Numbered from the stretch's first letter, positions 26,310-39,019 are shown. The stretch: DNA of 64,000 nucleotides from Rhopalosiphum padi (GCF_020882245.1 NC_083597.1:55034152-55098151), one strand, 5' to 3'. Notes: a model not told the origin generated them from the sequence alone. A program made the numbers and translations.

Positions 26310-27749
26310 AGTCGAAATTACTCCCTTGCGTCTAAGATGAAATCAACTGATCTCATTTTTACATGTAATGACCATTTATGTAACTTTATTTGTAACACAA
26401 TTCAATTTTTTAATAGAAAATGTTTATTAAAAATAATTACAATATTCTCTGTTACAGTAAATTGTTAATCAGGTTACTTACATAATATCATATTATTATT
26501 CTCTTAACTGAACAAATACTGGCCAAGAGGCAATCAATTAGTGTTGGACGTTGGCCGGAAATAAATGTAACAAAATAAACGAAAAAAATATTAAAATAAG
26601 GAATGAAAAATATAACTCGATTTATCGGTGGCGCCACATAAAAAACAATTGGCGAGAAATCATTACTAAAGGACAGGTTTCTTTTTTATTATTTTTTTCA
26701 TTGCTACAAGACTCCAGTGATCTGTACGGCAAGGCAGAGCAAGCAGGCGACTAAATGTCTTAAAATATTTATCGTCCTTTTTTGGGTGACGCTCGGAGAG
26801 GGTCGAGTGATTTATGCGAGCATTGCGTATAATCACGTCTGTAAAACTGCAATTGGTTTTAAAAACGGAACGGTAGCGATGGCAGATAGAAAGAAATGAG
26901 ACAAGAATACGGTGAATAATAAAAGATAGTATAAATATGTATATTTTACTTGACTAAATTACTCTTCGTAAAATCTGAAATTTTGAACTTGTATTAAAAA
27001 ACAATAAAACAATAAACAGTTTGATTGATTTTATATTATTTAAAAAAAAAATCTTACAATACTTCCGACGCTTTATAGACTTCTATAAAATAAGTTGGTT
27101 GTTTTAATTTATTATGCATAATATTATTGTTTAATTTATGCATAGTTAAAACAAGGTCGTTTTAATATTGCTGGCAGGTAGAGTTTTTGTATTAAATATT
27201 TCGTGTTTTACTTGAGAACTTTGTTGTAGATTCTCAACATTTCTGCTGTACATATTCAAAACGAACTAATATTTAAAACATAATGCTATAATATATTTTA
27301 TTATTTTTATGGCGGAAAATGTACGTGGTTTTACTAGATTCTTTAATATCTGGAGGAAAATGGAATCCAATTTTTAGAAGAAAAAAATGTCTACGGCCGT
27401 AAATCATTATATTAAACGTTTACATCGTAATATTATTTATTGGTTTCGTGGAGAAAAAAAAACCAGCCATAATTTATGTGATGTTTTTCTACTTTATTTA
27501 TTAAAAATAAATTATTTAAGAATAAAATATATATACCTTATAATGAAGACGTGTTAACGATAACTAATGTTAGCGATTATTATGAATTTACTGGAAAAAG
27601 GGTTTAACATTTTTTTTATTTACATTTTGTAATAATTACGGGTAATTGGGCAGTGTACCAACTTAAATCACATTGGTTAAAGAAAAATATATACATATAT
27701 ACATTAAACGGCAAAAATAGAGTAATAAAATGTAACGCCGATAATAATA

Positions 27750-28330
27750 TTACTATAATATCCCATAGAATCTGCGTGTGTGTGTGTGTATCGGACCTAA
27801 TTGCGACAATCGAATACGTTTCGTACGTGCATATTATGTGAGTCTATCACAGAAAAACGACGCCATCGCAAAGCGCTGGTTCACGTTTACCCGGCGCGGT
27901 CACGCGAAAGGAATGTATAGTCTCCTATATAATATATTATATACGCGTGGCGTATATATGAAATTAGTTTTCCGTGGAGTAAGTGCGGCAATTTGTCTCC
28001 GAACACCCTGCGCCGCCGCCGTACCTGCTGCTCACGTATGTTATATACACACATAGGTACCGTCGGCCAACTAGGTACGCGATTCGGTCGCGGGACCGCC
28101 GCGTCCCGTGCGTTTTTATTTTCCCGGTTGCTCGCTAACTTACGCGTTTTCGTTAAATTTTTAATCACTCGGAGCGGAGTTCGGGGCCAGATCGTCGTAA
28201 AAACGGCTTTCGTGAGATCGCGAGCGTCGGACGTGACGAAAAAGCGAGATTTACCGCTCTTCCGCCCGTAACAGTAACTATAGTAATTACAGTAAAACTG
28301 ATATCTTACATCCAACCTTGGAAGTTTCAC
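27750..28330. promoter_or_regulatory. CpG-rich block D with a 162-codon open frame
   Basis: This block is sharply bounded and CpG-dense; the 60 bases from 27841 alone hold eight CpGs. It carries a minus-strand frame of 162 codons (28375-27887) and plus-strand frames of 92 codons over the same DNA. None has a known domain. The minus frame contains basic patches (RRRRR) that follow from the CGCCGCCGCC run near 28010-28020, so chance opening in GC-rich DNA is the likelier cause. A promoter or 5' untranslated exon is the favoured reading, as an inference. Confidence 0.33.
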
Positions 28331-28539
28331 GAGGTAGGCACAGCTGAATAATCTATAAGCGTTTGAATGGAACATTTTTTTGGTCGATTTTCGGCCATTT
28401 CGTAGATGCGAATACGGTTATGGAGTTTTATAAAAAAAATTCCGACATAGTAGATGATCTAAGAAATAGGGGTAGCTCTGGTGGACTAGCCACCCGCGAA
28501 AGAAGGAAGGTTCGTTTATACGCACGCTGATACATCGTG

Positions 28540-28720
28540 GTACTTCAGAAGGTAAAATAATAATAGGATTACCAAGGCTAAGATGGGAAAACCAGGTTAA
28601 AAAGACGTGGAACAGTTTGAACCGGATACAGATTGGCGAGAAAGATGGAATAGGTAATCCGTGTTTGTCAGTAAAGTCTTGTAGGCTGACTTCTACAAAC
28701 GAGAAGAAGATACCTATATT
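28540..28720 (+). pseudogene. Possible LINE ORF2 tail remnant
   Basis: One plus-strand frame reads GLPRLRWENQVKKTWNSLN and later NPCLSVKSCRLTSTNEKK. This resembles the basic end of some non-LTR retrotransposon proteins (GRPRLRWEDQVKKD, then DRxRWR, then a Cys-containing tail). The central part, EKDGIGNP, looks like a damaged version of the DRxRWRN segment. Upstream the frame is broken (a stop at about 28530 in the adjoining frame) and no reverse transcriptase was seen. The match is to a short, basic region and was made by eye. Confidence 0.42.
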
Positions 28721-31580
28721 AAATTTATTTTTATATCATTATATACTATCTAGCACGTCTATATATTATAACGTCATATAATTGGGCGAATTACATACAA
28801 TTTAACCGGATGTTGTGAATTTGTCTGGATAGGTACTGATTCACCACTCGTATGACTGCAGCTATAAATTCAATTTAAATGGGTTTGTAGTGAGACGGAT
28901 AAATTATCTGAATCATTTATAGCCCAAAGTATGCGGCGTCGTCCGCATATGTGGTTTTAATTGTATTAGTTTTTTAGATATACCTACTTGAAGGTTTATC
29001 ATATTAATATTTAATATGTTTGTAGAAAGGTCACTTCCTTGGGTAAATTAGTTTTAATGAATAATTTTGATAAATAGAAGCTTTATAGGAGCTCCATATC
29101 GGAGTTTATTTGAGCGGTTTTCAAGAATTGAACGAATAATATAATAATACCATAATATATAGCCACGGTAGAAATAGCTTAAAGACATTTATTGTCACAC
29201 TCGATCTAAGGCTTGTACTAGGTACGTCTAAAACGATGCACGGATAACATTGTTTCTTAGAAAAGGAGGATGTGGTATAATATGGTATTTGGTACATAGT
29301 GAAATGTTTAGCAGTTTGATGACAAATTTAAAATTTGAGATTATGTTGTGAATTTAGAATTTAGATTTTATTTTTTAGCAGGTATAATATTTTCGTTTAT
29401 CGGAAAACGATCGAGGGTGAACATAAAAACCACTACCGGTTAAAGTAGGTCTGACGTAATAAGATATGTATTAATTAGCATAAACACTATAAATTATAAA
29501 TTAATTTTCAATATGGATAATAATATAAAAACCAAATTTTAAGGCGGCTAAATAAATTCCAGTCCAAAGTTGCATTTGTTAATCGGAAAAATACTTGTTG
29601 ATCAAAATGCAAGATGATAAGTTCTCGAAAAACTATTTTTTTTTTTTTAATATCATATCTACTCACGCGCATACACGAAATGCATACTATACACATGAAA
29701 CGTTTATAGTTAACACTGTCGCTGCAACCCCATACCGATAACGTTGTGTTGCGAGAACGAAGAATAAAAACGTCATAATAATACAGTAGATCAGCGTTTA
29801 CTGTATTATGTAAATAATATTATGAGTAATTAATATTGACATTTTCAAAATTGTTTTATACATTTCTCACGGGCTTGAAATACACTTTTTTATTAGTTAA
29901 TGTACCAACCGTGCCGCCAAAAAATTAGAAAAAAAATTGGTGGATGGTTTGCTGTCAACATTAATTCACAGCCCGTCATACTTTCATCCGCTGATACATC
30001 ATCAATATTACACTCAGAGTATGAACAAAGTAGATAAATATTGATTTACACGATGTCCGATTTTTTCTAGTTTTTCATATTTTTTTTTTTTTTTAAAACA
30101 GGACTAAACTTTACAACGCCAATCACGAATAATTATTACTATACAAGTAAAAACTTTCTTGAATGTAATTCCGCACAGATTGAGTAAATATAACTTTTTT
30201 CTTATAATCAATATAATTTGTTTTGGAGAAACGGGGACTTACTATTTTGATTAGATACTTTAATCTCTAAGGCACCTCCTATATTACAGCAAGTCGAAAT
30301 CAATACAAAATAATTACATAAATAACTGGTATCTGTACGATATATTTTGAAATGGAAACGTTTGACGAGATGTGTATTATATAATATACCAACCTAATTA
30401 CGCGCGTCGTTGTAGTAAATTTTACTTATGTTGTACAATACAACTAGTAAATTACAGGACAATTTTAGATACTCGATACCAATTTCTTCAAAAGGACTAT
30501 AAAGCGGAGACGTGATTCGAAGTAAAAATAACTTAATTTTTTCTCAATAATGTCCCGTAATAATTAATAAACTATACAATAATAATTGGGGTGGATTCGT
30601 GTTTCTATTATTATTGCATGCATCCGAGCATTGTATTATTAAAGGATTTCGCAATCACTATATTATAAGTACTTTTATATTACTCGCCTATCTATACAGA
30701 TTACTCAATATTTTTAAGGTTATTAATTGACTGACTTTGTACTTATTGTAAAAAACTTAATTATGTGATTTATATCACATTTTACGAACGCATTTTGAAC
30801 TTACAGTGTACTTAAAATTGTTCATAAAATACACGAATGAAGTACAAAAACAGTTTCTTGATTGTAAAAGAGTACTTTAAAGTATTTCTAAAAATAAATC
30901 GTCATTATTTTATGAAATATAAACAATTTTTTAAATGCTAAGCTATAATTATAGTTTAGGTTTGTATAAAATATATTTGCATTACTTTTTCAGGATGAAA
31001 CCGTAAGAATTACATTTGTTTATAATAATAAATTAAAAATAAAACACAATTATTTTAATGAACTATAATCAAAACATTTTAATTTCATTCGAATAATTAA
31101 TTATTATAGTGAATTCGTTATTTTATGTTAATATTGGAAATGTATTACTACTGATATATTATTTAAAACAGTAAAAGTTAATTATATATATAATAAATAA
31201 ATATAGGTAGATTAACTACGGGATTTTAACTATTAATTTTATTAATAATAAGTTACAATAGGTACCAATTATTAGTCTATTTACATTGATGAGAGGGGAA
31301 TTTCGAAGTTTACTTATCATATCCATTAAACATAAAGTTGTAACATATTGATATTGTAGGTATGTAGTAATATAGCTATATCACAAAATGTCAATTATCT
31401 ACTTTATCTCATTAGACAATTTAATTTATATCTAACCATCTAGTTGTAATATATAACTAGATGATGGTTATTATAAAAAAAAAAAATTGTTGGGCTCAAT
31501 ATTATTTAAATTTGTAAAATTAGTAAACCGAAAAAGACTGAAGCCTTATGGTTGTTTTATAAACACACAAAAATGATTAT
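28720..31580. other. AT-rich non-coding DNA
   Basis: No recognised gene. The patch at about 29890-30010 contains less AT-rich words (gccgccaaaaaattag, cagcccgtcatactttcatc) that may belong to an old dispersed repeat. Confidence 0.5.
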
Positions 31581-31584
31581 AAAA

Positions 31585-31775
31585 CTAAAATAGCGAGTAT
31601 TTCTATTGTGTGAAAATTTAGCGCTCTAATAGAATAATTTTTGTGGTCTAAAAACTGTTGTCAGACAATTTCTTCCGTGTTTAATATAAGTCACGTTTTA
31701 TGCGTGACGTCATAAAATCACATTGTCCGACGGGCTGTATCTAAAATATACGTGTGATATTTATTTCACGTTATT
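31585..31775 (+). repeat. Left long terminal inverted repeat
   Basis: It pairs with the reverse complement of about 33105-33300. It contains a perfect TGACGTCA at 31704-31711 that is mutated (TGACTTCA) in the other arm. Confidence 0.72.
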
Positions 31776-32008
31776 TAAATTTGCTTTATAGAAATATTGA
31801 TGTAAGATATACGTTATTTAAGTACATTTATAAAAAGATACATTTCTTTAGATACTCATAATGTTTGTATAGCATTAAAATCAGTTTTAGGATACCTTAT
31901 AGAAATGACAAAAATTAAAAATATATAAAATAGCAAACATGACCGCCATAGAGGTATTCAATATTTTTTCTGGACCCAACACCCCGAAATAAATCATGAG
32001 TTTGATAT

Positions 32009-32767
32009 ATGGCACCTGTCAAAGAGTCTTATAAAAGGACGAAGACATTAGAGGAAAAATATCTCAATGAATATTTATGGAAATCAAGTATTAATAATCA
32101 CTTATGGAGGTCAGAACAGACGTGCGAAGAAAATTCTGATTTATTAGTAAATAAATTTCTTTTTATTTTATATCATATTGCTAATATTCATGAATGGACT
32201 GACGAAAACGGCATAAAAATACAATGTGAACATGAAAAACTGATGAACGAACACGTAAAAAGTAAGCTTTGAATAAATACGAGAGAAGTTCCCATGATGT
32301 TTAAAATTCTAACAGCTAAAGGAGTTTACTATGGTTTTGAGACAAGTGAAATATTTTATGCACACCACAAAATTGGAATTCTACCACCATGTGAGGCTCA
32401 AGTACATGCCAAAACGTATCAATTTACAGTTCAATGGCATGTTCGTACGATTTATATTAGAAATATTCGACCATAATAATAATAATACGGAAATAATATT
32501 GATAGGGGAAAAAGTTGTATTTTAAGTCACTAAGAGGATTTACAGTAAAAAATGCTTACTATAAAACTCAAAATAATTGTAAAAGTGACATAATGTCAAA
32601 AACTATCGAAGAAGCTTAAAAAGAAATTCCATCGCAACAGTTTGATCTATAAAAAGTATGTACTCGTAATATCAATACCCCAGAAAATATTCATTGAACG
32701 CCTTGCTTTCCTTATGAAGAATTAAAATTGGAAAAGGTATTCAAGTTTTACCTAAATAGCTAAGTAT
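32009..32767 (+). pseudogene. Broken transposase gene of the long-TIR element
   Basis: Three consecutive frames read like parts of one protein. Frame one, from ATG 32009, gives 87 codons including NKFLFILYHIANIHEWTDEN and IQCEHEKLMNEHVKSK, then TGA at about 32270. Frame two, from about 32315 to a stop at 32523, gives LRQVKYFMHTTKLEFYHHVR, LKYMPKRINLQFNGMFVR and FILEIFDHN. Frame three, after 32515, gives FKSLRGFTVKNAYYKTQNNC and then EELKLEKVF, with three in-frame stops. The pattern C-x-H, later H-T-x-K-L-E-x-Y-H and KY-PKR, then DHN, is one I associate with THAP/Kolobok-like transposases abundant in aphids; that link is from memory. Much of the N-terminal and central protein is missing, with at least two frameshifts, so it cannot be functional. 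Confidence 0.6.
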
Positions 32768-33104
32768 ATAATATTACTTACGATAATTATAATAATTAAA
32801 TTACGTATAACATAACATGTATTTTTGTTTGAATTGACATATTTTAGTGTTAGGTTTTTACACATTTATTTGAGTTTTTACATTAAAAATGATAATAACT
32901 CATTTGTCTAAACTTTAAATAACCGTGTATAATATTAATATATTATTTATGTAATATTTTAAATTTTTGTCAATCCTATAAACTACCTCAAAACAAATTT
33001 TATATAGTTATATAAAAATAATATGAGCATCTACAAAAAATGTCTATCCTTTTTATGAGTATACTTTAATAACTTAAATCTTAAATCAATTTTTCTCTAT
33101 AGTT

Positions 33105-33300
33105 ATTTTAATCGCGCTCGAAATAAATATTATTTAAAGTACGGCCCGTCGGACGGTATGGTTTTATGAAGTCACGCGTAGAACGTGACTTATATAAACA
33201 CGGAAACAATTGTCCGACAAAAATTCTTAGACCAACAAAATTATTCTTTTTCAAAGCACTATGTTTTCAAATAATAATAAAAAAAAATCCACTTTTTTAG
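33105..33300 (-). repeat. Right long terminal inverted repeat
   Basis: Reverse complement partner of about 31585-31775, diverged by scattered substitutions and small gaps. Confidence 0.72.
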
Positions 33301-34380
33301 CTGTATATTATAGTCCTATGACTCATTTATAAGATTACTGATTGCAGAACATATAATTGTGTGTACCTATACAGTCCTACAATCTACAATGTATGTGTTG
33401 AAAACTTGAAAGCCACATAGGTTCCTATCATTTCGCTTTATACAGAACTCGAAAGGTAGTCTCATAATTACGCCATTGGTTGTGCACGCTATCAAGTTGT
33501 TTATAAATTATAAGTATGCGCTTCGAATATAAGATGCTATTAAAATGTACACTCATCAGTCATCATAATAATTCATTATAAGAGTTCTAACTTTTTAGAT
33601 TTTATTCGTTTTTGTACGCAGTGCTTTGTAGGTACCTATATGGGATCATTCTGCAGTATATTTTACAGAATAAACGAACGAGTATATTATACGTCTAGTT
33701 ATTTTAGATTAGAAACATGAGATGACATCGATATGTTTTTATATTATAAAATAATTAAACGACATTAAACTAAACAATTTATCGTTAAATTGAATTCAAC
33801 CATTTTCATCAATTAATTTTTTCGATTTTCACAAACTTTAAAAATTGTAATCTTTTGTGCAGTCTTAAACAGAGCTCTATTATTTATTTTGAAATTCTTT
33901 GAGCCAAAATAATTCTTTAGATACAGCTTGACTTCTTATTTTAGTATATAAACAAAAAGTTGTTTTTATTTATCTTTAATTTGATTGAATTACAATGTAT
34001 TTATTTTTCTTTTGAAAAATACCATAATCGTGCGCATAGCGTTATTAAAAAACGTATACACGTTTAAGACGCATATCGCACTATTTACTTGAGCCTTACT
34101 ACTCTGTATTACTTTTTTTGTGCTCATACCTATTTAATAACATTATGAAAACTGTAATTTAATTTATAGTTTATATACAAGATTAAATAAAATTGGATTA
34201 TTTTATTAAATAATATACTATAAAATTACGATTTTTTTTAATTTCTTAAGCATGATGCTATTTAAATTTTTTAGATTAAAGATTATATTATAACAATTGT
34301 ATGATTAAATTAATAACGTATTTTAGATTCTTAGTGTAACGATAAATGTATTGATTTTAAAATTACGTTTGTGTTCGTAT
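33300..34380. other. AT-rich non-coding DNA
   Basis: Nothing recognised. The 19-base word ctcatcagtcatcataata at 33552-33570 occurs again at 57432-57450. Confidence 0.5.
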
Positions 34381-35060
34381 GTTATAACATTTGTATCTGG
34401 TTTTGTCATCAACTTTTAAAGCAGTTAAATTGTACAAATGCTTAAAACTTTGAACTTTGCGAATGGTTTATGGTGGAAAATTGTATCTAGTTTATACTTT
34501 GTGAAAAGTTGCATAACAAGAAAAAAAATTAGGTGAAAACTAGAATTTTTACGCAAAACCAGTTTTTGTCAAAATCGATTTTGATTTTTGTTGTAATTTA
34601 AAAACTAATAATTGTAAAGACTTGATCATATGTTCACTAAGTATACTCGTATATTAACATTTACTATATACAATACAATTTCATAAATATTTTCAAGTAT
34701 TTTGAATCTTTTTGTTTAATTTATAGATACATAACATTTTTGAATTTTTAAAATTTTTTTAATGTGTGATAATATTTTTGTTTTGTAAGTAAAAACAGAT
34801 TGAAAATACATTTCACAACTTTTTTTTGTAAGCGCCTTAAAAGTTCGAATTCACAAACATATTATTTCTCAGTAAAAATTCATAAAAATTTAATACAAGG
34901 TTCTTCATAGTTCATGAGTACTTTTTACCGGGAATGACAAAGTTTTGCGGAAAGCCACAGAGCATTTTTTAAAACAATTTTTAATTTTTTTTATTATTTA
35001 AAAAATATTAACTGTAGAAACTTTTATCGTTCTACTATTGCTTAAATTATCATTTTTTAA
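34380..35060. repeat. Aphid-type dispersed repeat DNA
   Basis: Words such as gcaaaaccagtttttgtcaa, aaatcgattttgatttttgt, taatttaaaaactaataatt and cttttatcgttctactattg, in this order, look like a high-copy aphid repeat I have seen in assemblies. No terminal repeats or target duplication are visible, so the class and limits are unknown. A 73-codon frame at 35067-35288 just downstream is hydrophobic and low-complexity and is not called. Confidence 0.38.
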
Positions 35061-35350
35061 TACAGAATGAAATTTTTAAAAGATTTAAATTCATTTTTAA
35101 TTATTTATATAACAAACCTATTCATAACACTATTCTGTGAAACATTGATATTGACTTCTATGTTTGAAAAACGACTAGTTGTATTATTGACGTATAATAT
35201 AGGTATTGGTATATGGTTTATTTTTGTTAAACTTAAAAAAATAATAATAATAATAAAAATAATATCCTTAAAAATATTGACCATCTGATTATCAAACTAT
35301 TCAAAAGAATTTTTCTTGTGCAAGATTTACCTATCATTTAATTATTTTAA

Positions 35351-35390
35351 TTGACGAAGTACACTCGATACCTGCAACCATACAACAGAG
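35351..35390 (+). repeat. Dispersed repeat, copy 4 (partial)
   Basis: ttgacgaagtacactcgata followed by cctgcaacca matches the second half of the repeat at 21691, 41162 and 51724 (GACGAGGTACACTCGACACC type). The TTGAATTCAAATTTA start is absent. Confidence 0.4.
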
Positions 35391-35399
35391 TAATTTCGC

Positions 35400-37510
35400 C
35401 AGGTTTTTTATGATTTATAATACTATTGTCATTATTATTAAAATTAAGAATGCTATTATAATTTATTAATGTTATTCTTATTATAAAATGAGTAATGAAT
35501 TGTTCTTCAGCTGTCATTCATAAACGATGAATTGTATTTCGTAAAATTGTAAAGTGTAGTTTAATTTTATGCAAATGTTAGATGAATTCATATTTTTAGA
35601 ATTTATTTTATAGGGTATGATTAGATTTTTAAATATATAATAAGTTTGGGAAGAAATTAATTTTAAAGTCAATTTGGGATGTATGGATATGACCGATCAA
35701 GTGTGTTTAAGAAAGTAAGCATTATTGAACTTATGAATAATGAGTATTATAAAACGTGATTCAAACGTTAAAAGCTATTTTGATTATTCGTAATATGTCA
35801 ATACCTTTTTCACCCTTAATCATCCACGTAGAAAATGGAAAGCGCATAAATCAATTGTCAAATTGAATAAGAGATTTAAATTTAAAATATTTTGCATATA
35901 ATTTATATATTTTAAATGTATTAAAACATTGTGGCGTATACCTGCTGTTCATTTATTTTAATTATTGTACATTTATTTTTTCTGCGAATCATATCATAAT
36001 AAATTAATCAATAATTGAAATAGATGCGACATTTTTCAAAGAAGAGAAACAATACGATACTTGAAACATTAAAAACGGTGTATATACGATATTAATTTTA
36101 TTATTTTACAACACGGGCTAGGAGAGTACATTGTTTAATATAATATAAAACGCGCAAATGCATAATGAGAAATAAATACGAATAATTAATTAATATTACA
36201 AGTATACATAAAATTACAAAATATAGTGAACAACAACCTAATTTCATTTTCTCCAAAGGTAAAAAAGAGAAAAATTCAAAAGTTTTTAAATCATTAAATA
36301 GGTTTCAAATTCGATAAAGGGTATCCCTTATTAGATCCAAATATTTAACATATGTTTAATATGAGGTTCGATATGGGGGTATGGAGAGCAAATGTTGACT
36401 TGGACTACATTAATTTATATCTTTTGAAATAAACTCGGAAAGTCAATTTATCTATTCAAAAGTTTATATACAAAATATACATATCAATAAAAGTACCCCT
36501 AGAATTCAATGGAACCATATTACACTGGCGTTCAACCTCGTAAATAGGATTATCCACCAAATCGTATACACTACATAATACGTATTTTTCAATTTTATCC
36601 ATTAACCTGTCTATATAGATCCAAAAAACTAATATGCATTCAAGTGCAGATCGAACCATTTCTATGAACAATTAATCAACGAAAAATTTAAGTTATTCAA
36701 TCCTGTTTAAACGGACAATAATTGGAATCTACATTTTTTTTTACATAACAATATCATTTTTACTGCAAATCAAATGGATTCTAGAATGAACTATAATGCA
36801 TTTATATAAAAATATGGTATGTGCATTGTAATATATAAACAGACTTAAGAATTTTATCTAGGCAAAAGCTCAGATTGTATTCCGACTTATGTATATATTC
36901 TTAAATAAATCGCAAATCACAGTAATTTCACCGTACGCATTACTTATATATTGTTTGTATTTGGACGATATATTTTTTTTCGATTAAAAATAAATTAATT
37001 GTGTACGTTGTTTGCATCATATGTATGGATACTTTTTAACTGTGTTTTACACTATCAGTAAACGCAATATTGAACATATTATTCTGTGCTCATTACGCGT
37101 AAACGTAAATATTATTAATAATGTCGACTGTGCCAACAGGATATGTTAAAAATAAGAAACAGCACGGCGTGTTAAATAGAAGAAACAGATCGCACGTGTA
37201 CAACAATGATGTACCATATTTGATAATATCATTATGGTGTGTGATGTTGGGTATAGGTATATAATAACACATGTCATTTTGCTGTGAGCTACGACGGATA
37301 AAATACTGTTCTCTCGTGATGAGTTTTAGTAAAAAAAAAAATGAAAAAATTCGTTTATAATACACTCTATTATTGTGTAATATTTTAAAATTAAATATTT
37401 TCATTAAAACATTTTATAAAAAAATGCGTTTCAACGATTTGTATAATGCTTTTGAAACGTCGATAATACATACCTATATATTATGCGTGATGTTACTCGG
37501 TCTCATTGAG
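35400..37510. other. AT-rich non-coding DNA
   Basis: No gene is recognised. A minus-strand frame at 36671-36456 (71 codons, including YDLVDNPIYEVERQCNMVPL) has more protein-like composition than its surroundings, but I do not recognise it and see no splice sites that would make it an exon. Frames at 37093-37567 are AT-rich and low in complexity. Confidence 0.45.
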
Positions 37511-37668
37511 ATTTTTCACAGTGTACAGGATCAGCCACGGGTAGCGCATAGGGGTTTTCATAAATAAGAAAAACTCAGAACGTATTTTATGATTTAAATC
37601 AACTTTATTGTTTTCGACGTGGAGCTTATCATAATATGACAAGAAAATTAATTATCTTGTTCGGAAAA

Positions 37669-37940
37669 TCACTTTGCGGAGATGTTGGCCTGAAAATCTG
37701 AAATACATGTTTGCAGGCACTCCCTAAAGCTGCAAACTGCGTTATCCAGCATCTGCTGCGGAATTCGGCTAACTTTATTGTATTCAATAACTTCCTTCAA
37801 ATGCTGTAAGATGCGTGGCATGTTGACGTACGCGAGTGATTTTAGATATCCCCATCAAAAAATGACACATCTACAATTCAGAAGAGCGGGGCGGACTGTC
37901 AGATAACCAATTTTGAAATAACGCCCAACGACGAACACAT
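37669..37940 (-). pseudogene. C-terminal remnant of an IS630/Tc1-mariner-type transposase
   Basis: The minus strand, from about 37900 to the TGA at 37671-37669, reads SDSPPRSSEL-stop-MCHFL. After a one-base frame slip it reads WGYLKSLAYVNMPRILQHLK, then IPQQMLDNAVCSFRECLQTC and a stop. This is the tail of insect IS630-like DDE transposases (WPPRS.DLTPLDFFLWGYLKS.VY....T...L...I). The catalytic aspartate in LDFF is replaced (CHFL), one stop lies just before it, and a frameshift just after. Farther upstream only loose similarity (RRWALFQNW) is visible and the rest is gone. It is a different family from the intact mariner at 5-6.3 kb. A possible element end is cacagtgtacaggatcagcc near 37517, but no partner was found. 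Confidence 0.7.
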
Positions 37941-38039
37941 ATCTAGTATATCATTCTCCCTCCAACACCACGTATTGTCAAAAATTGGTGGTATGATCGT
38001 TTCAAAATATGTGGAATACTAGTACGATAATTATTACAA

Positions 38040-39010
38040 GTCGAGGTCTGTTAAACTATAAGAATATTTCAAGTAATAGTAACCGTTCTGTTGTACATCA
38101 AATGTTTACTATACTGTCTAGTATACCTACCCTGTTATTGAATAGATTATTGTAATGTACGAGATAAATAATCTCAGTTCAATAATAAATTATTGTATGC
38201 AACGAAAAACGATTTTGAGTAAATACGACCTAACTTTTTGGTATTCGAGGTTACCAAAAAAATATTATTTTAATATCAATATTAAAATTTTAATAGATTA
38301 TGTAAACATGAAATTATTGATTATTTTTTAAAATTAGTGACGCTTTTTTATGTTTGACCTGTAAAGTGTACAAATTAGATCCTATTTGGTACCATAAACT
38401 TCCTTTGAAGTTATCTGATCATATTTTCTATTAGAAAAAGTGTCGTTAGACACAAAAAAAAATTTAAAAAAATATACATCTTTGTAAAAACAACACATTT
38501 TTTATTCAACTGAAAATCTAAAATAATAACTTTCCATTATGCATTTTATTTATAACAGATAGGTACAGTGTTCTCAAATTCCATATTATGTAAAAATAAG
38601 ATATAATCTATAACGTATCTTTATGTTTTTTTTTTCAGTTCATTCAACAGGATAAATGAACAATGATAATTGAAAGCAGAAAGAATAGGACATGCATCTG
38701 ATATGCATGATAATTGAATGCCTAGAAAAAACGAAGTATTTGTTTTATTTAAAAACTGAAAATTATTAGTAAACTTATTAGTAGTAGTGCTTACTAGTAA
38801 ATTAAATAAAGGAATAACGCAACTTTTTTTAAACACCTTTGAACAACTATTACATTTATTTGTAATATTATTATTATTCTATATCGATATTTTTTTAAAT
38901 TTTATTTGTTTGTATTTATCATTGTTATTATTATTCAAGTTCATTATATTATTTGGCCATTTTTTTTTTGTACCGCAAAAATATGACGGAAATTTTTCCG
39001 TCTATTTAAT
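38040..39010. other. AT-rich non-coding DNA, possibly old repeat
   Basis: No gene is recognised. cagtgttctcaaa at 38567 looks like a hAT end, but no partner was found. Frames at 38621-39023 are rich in F, L and I and follow from T-rich DNA. Confidence 0.45.
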
Positions 39011-39019
39011 TTCATTCGT

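Larger units (their letters stand above)
19110..27740. other. AT-rich non-coding DNA with simple repeats
   Basis: No gene is recognised in about 8.6 kb. There are an AT run (20876-20900), poly-A runs near 21891 and 26289-26309, and part of a dispersed repeat at about 21691-21782. The interval 22240-22640 looks like diffuse aphid-type repeat DNA. A patch at 26520-26900 is less AT-rich and has a 60-codon open frame without recognised content. Nothing supports a host exon. Confidence 0.55.
31585..33300 (+). mobile_element. Decayed DNA transposon with long inverted repeats, about 1.7 kb
   Basis: The ends form long inverted repeats, about 31585-31775 against about 33105-33300 reversed. Matching segments include agaataatttttg / agaataattttg, gtggtcta / tggtcta, tccgtgttt, ataagtcacgtt, gcgtgac, cataaaa and tccgacgggc. 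The arms differ by scattered substitutions, mainly transitions, so the copy is old. Between them lies a broken transposase gene on the plus strand. Outer limits are uncertain by about 40 bases and no target duplication could be fixed, so the superfamily is not settled. Long inverted repeats plus this transposase suggest a Kolobok-like or related element, at low confidence. Confidence 0.72.

Noticed and set aside
36456..36671. 71-codon minus-strand frame with YDLVDNPIYEVERQ
   Set aside because: Protein-like composition, but not recognised. No splice sites or neighbouring exons, and the surrounding DNA is ordinary AT-rich sequence. It could be a fragment of an unrecognised mobile-element protein.
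38567..38580. cagtgttctcaaa, resembling a hAT end
   Set aside because: No inverted partner or 8-bp duplication was found.
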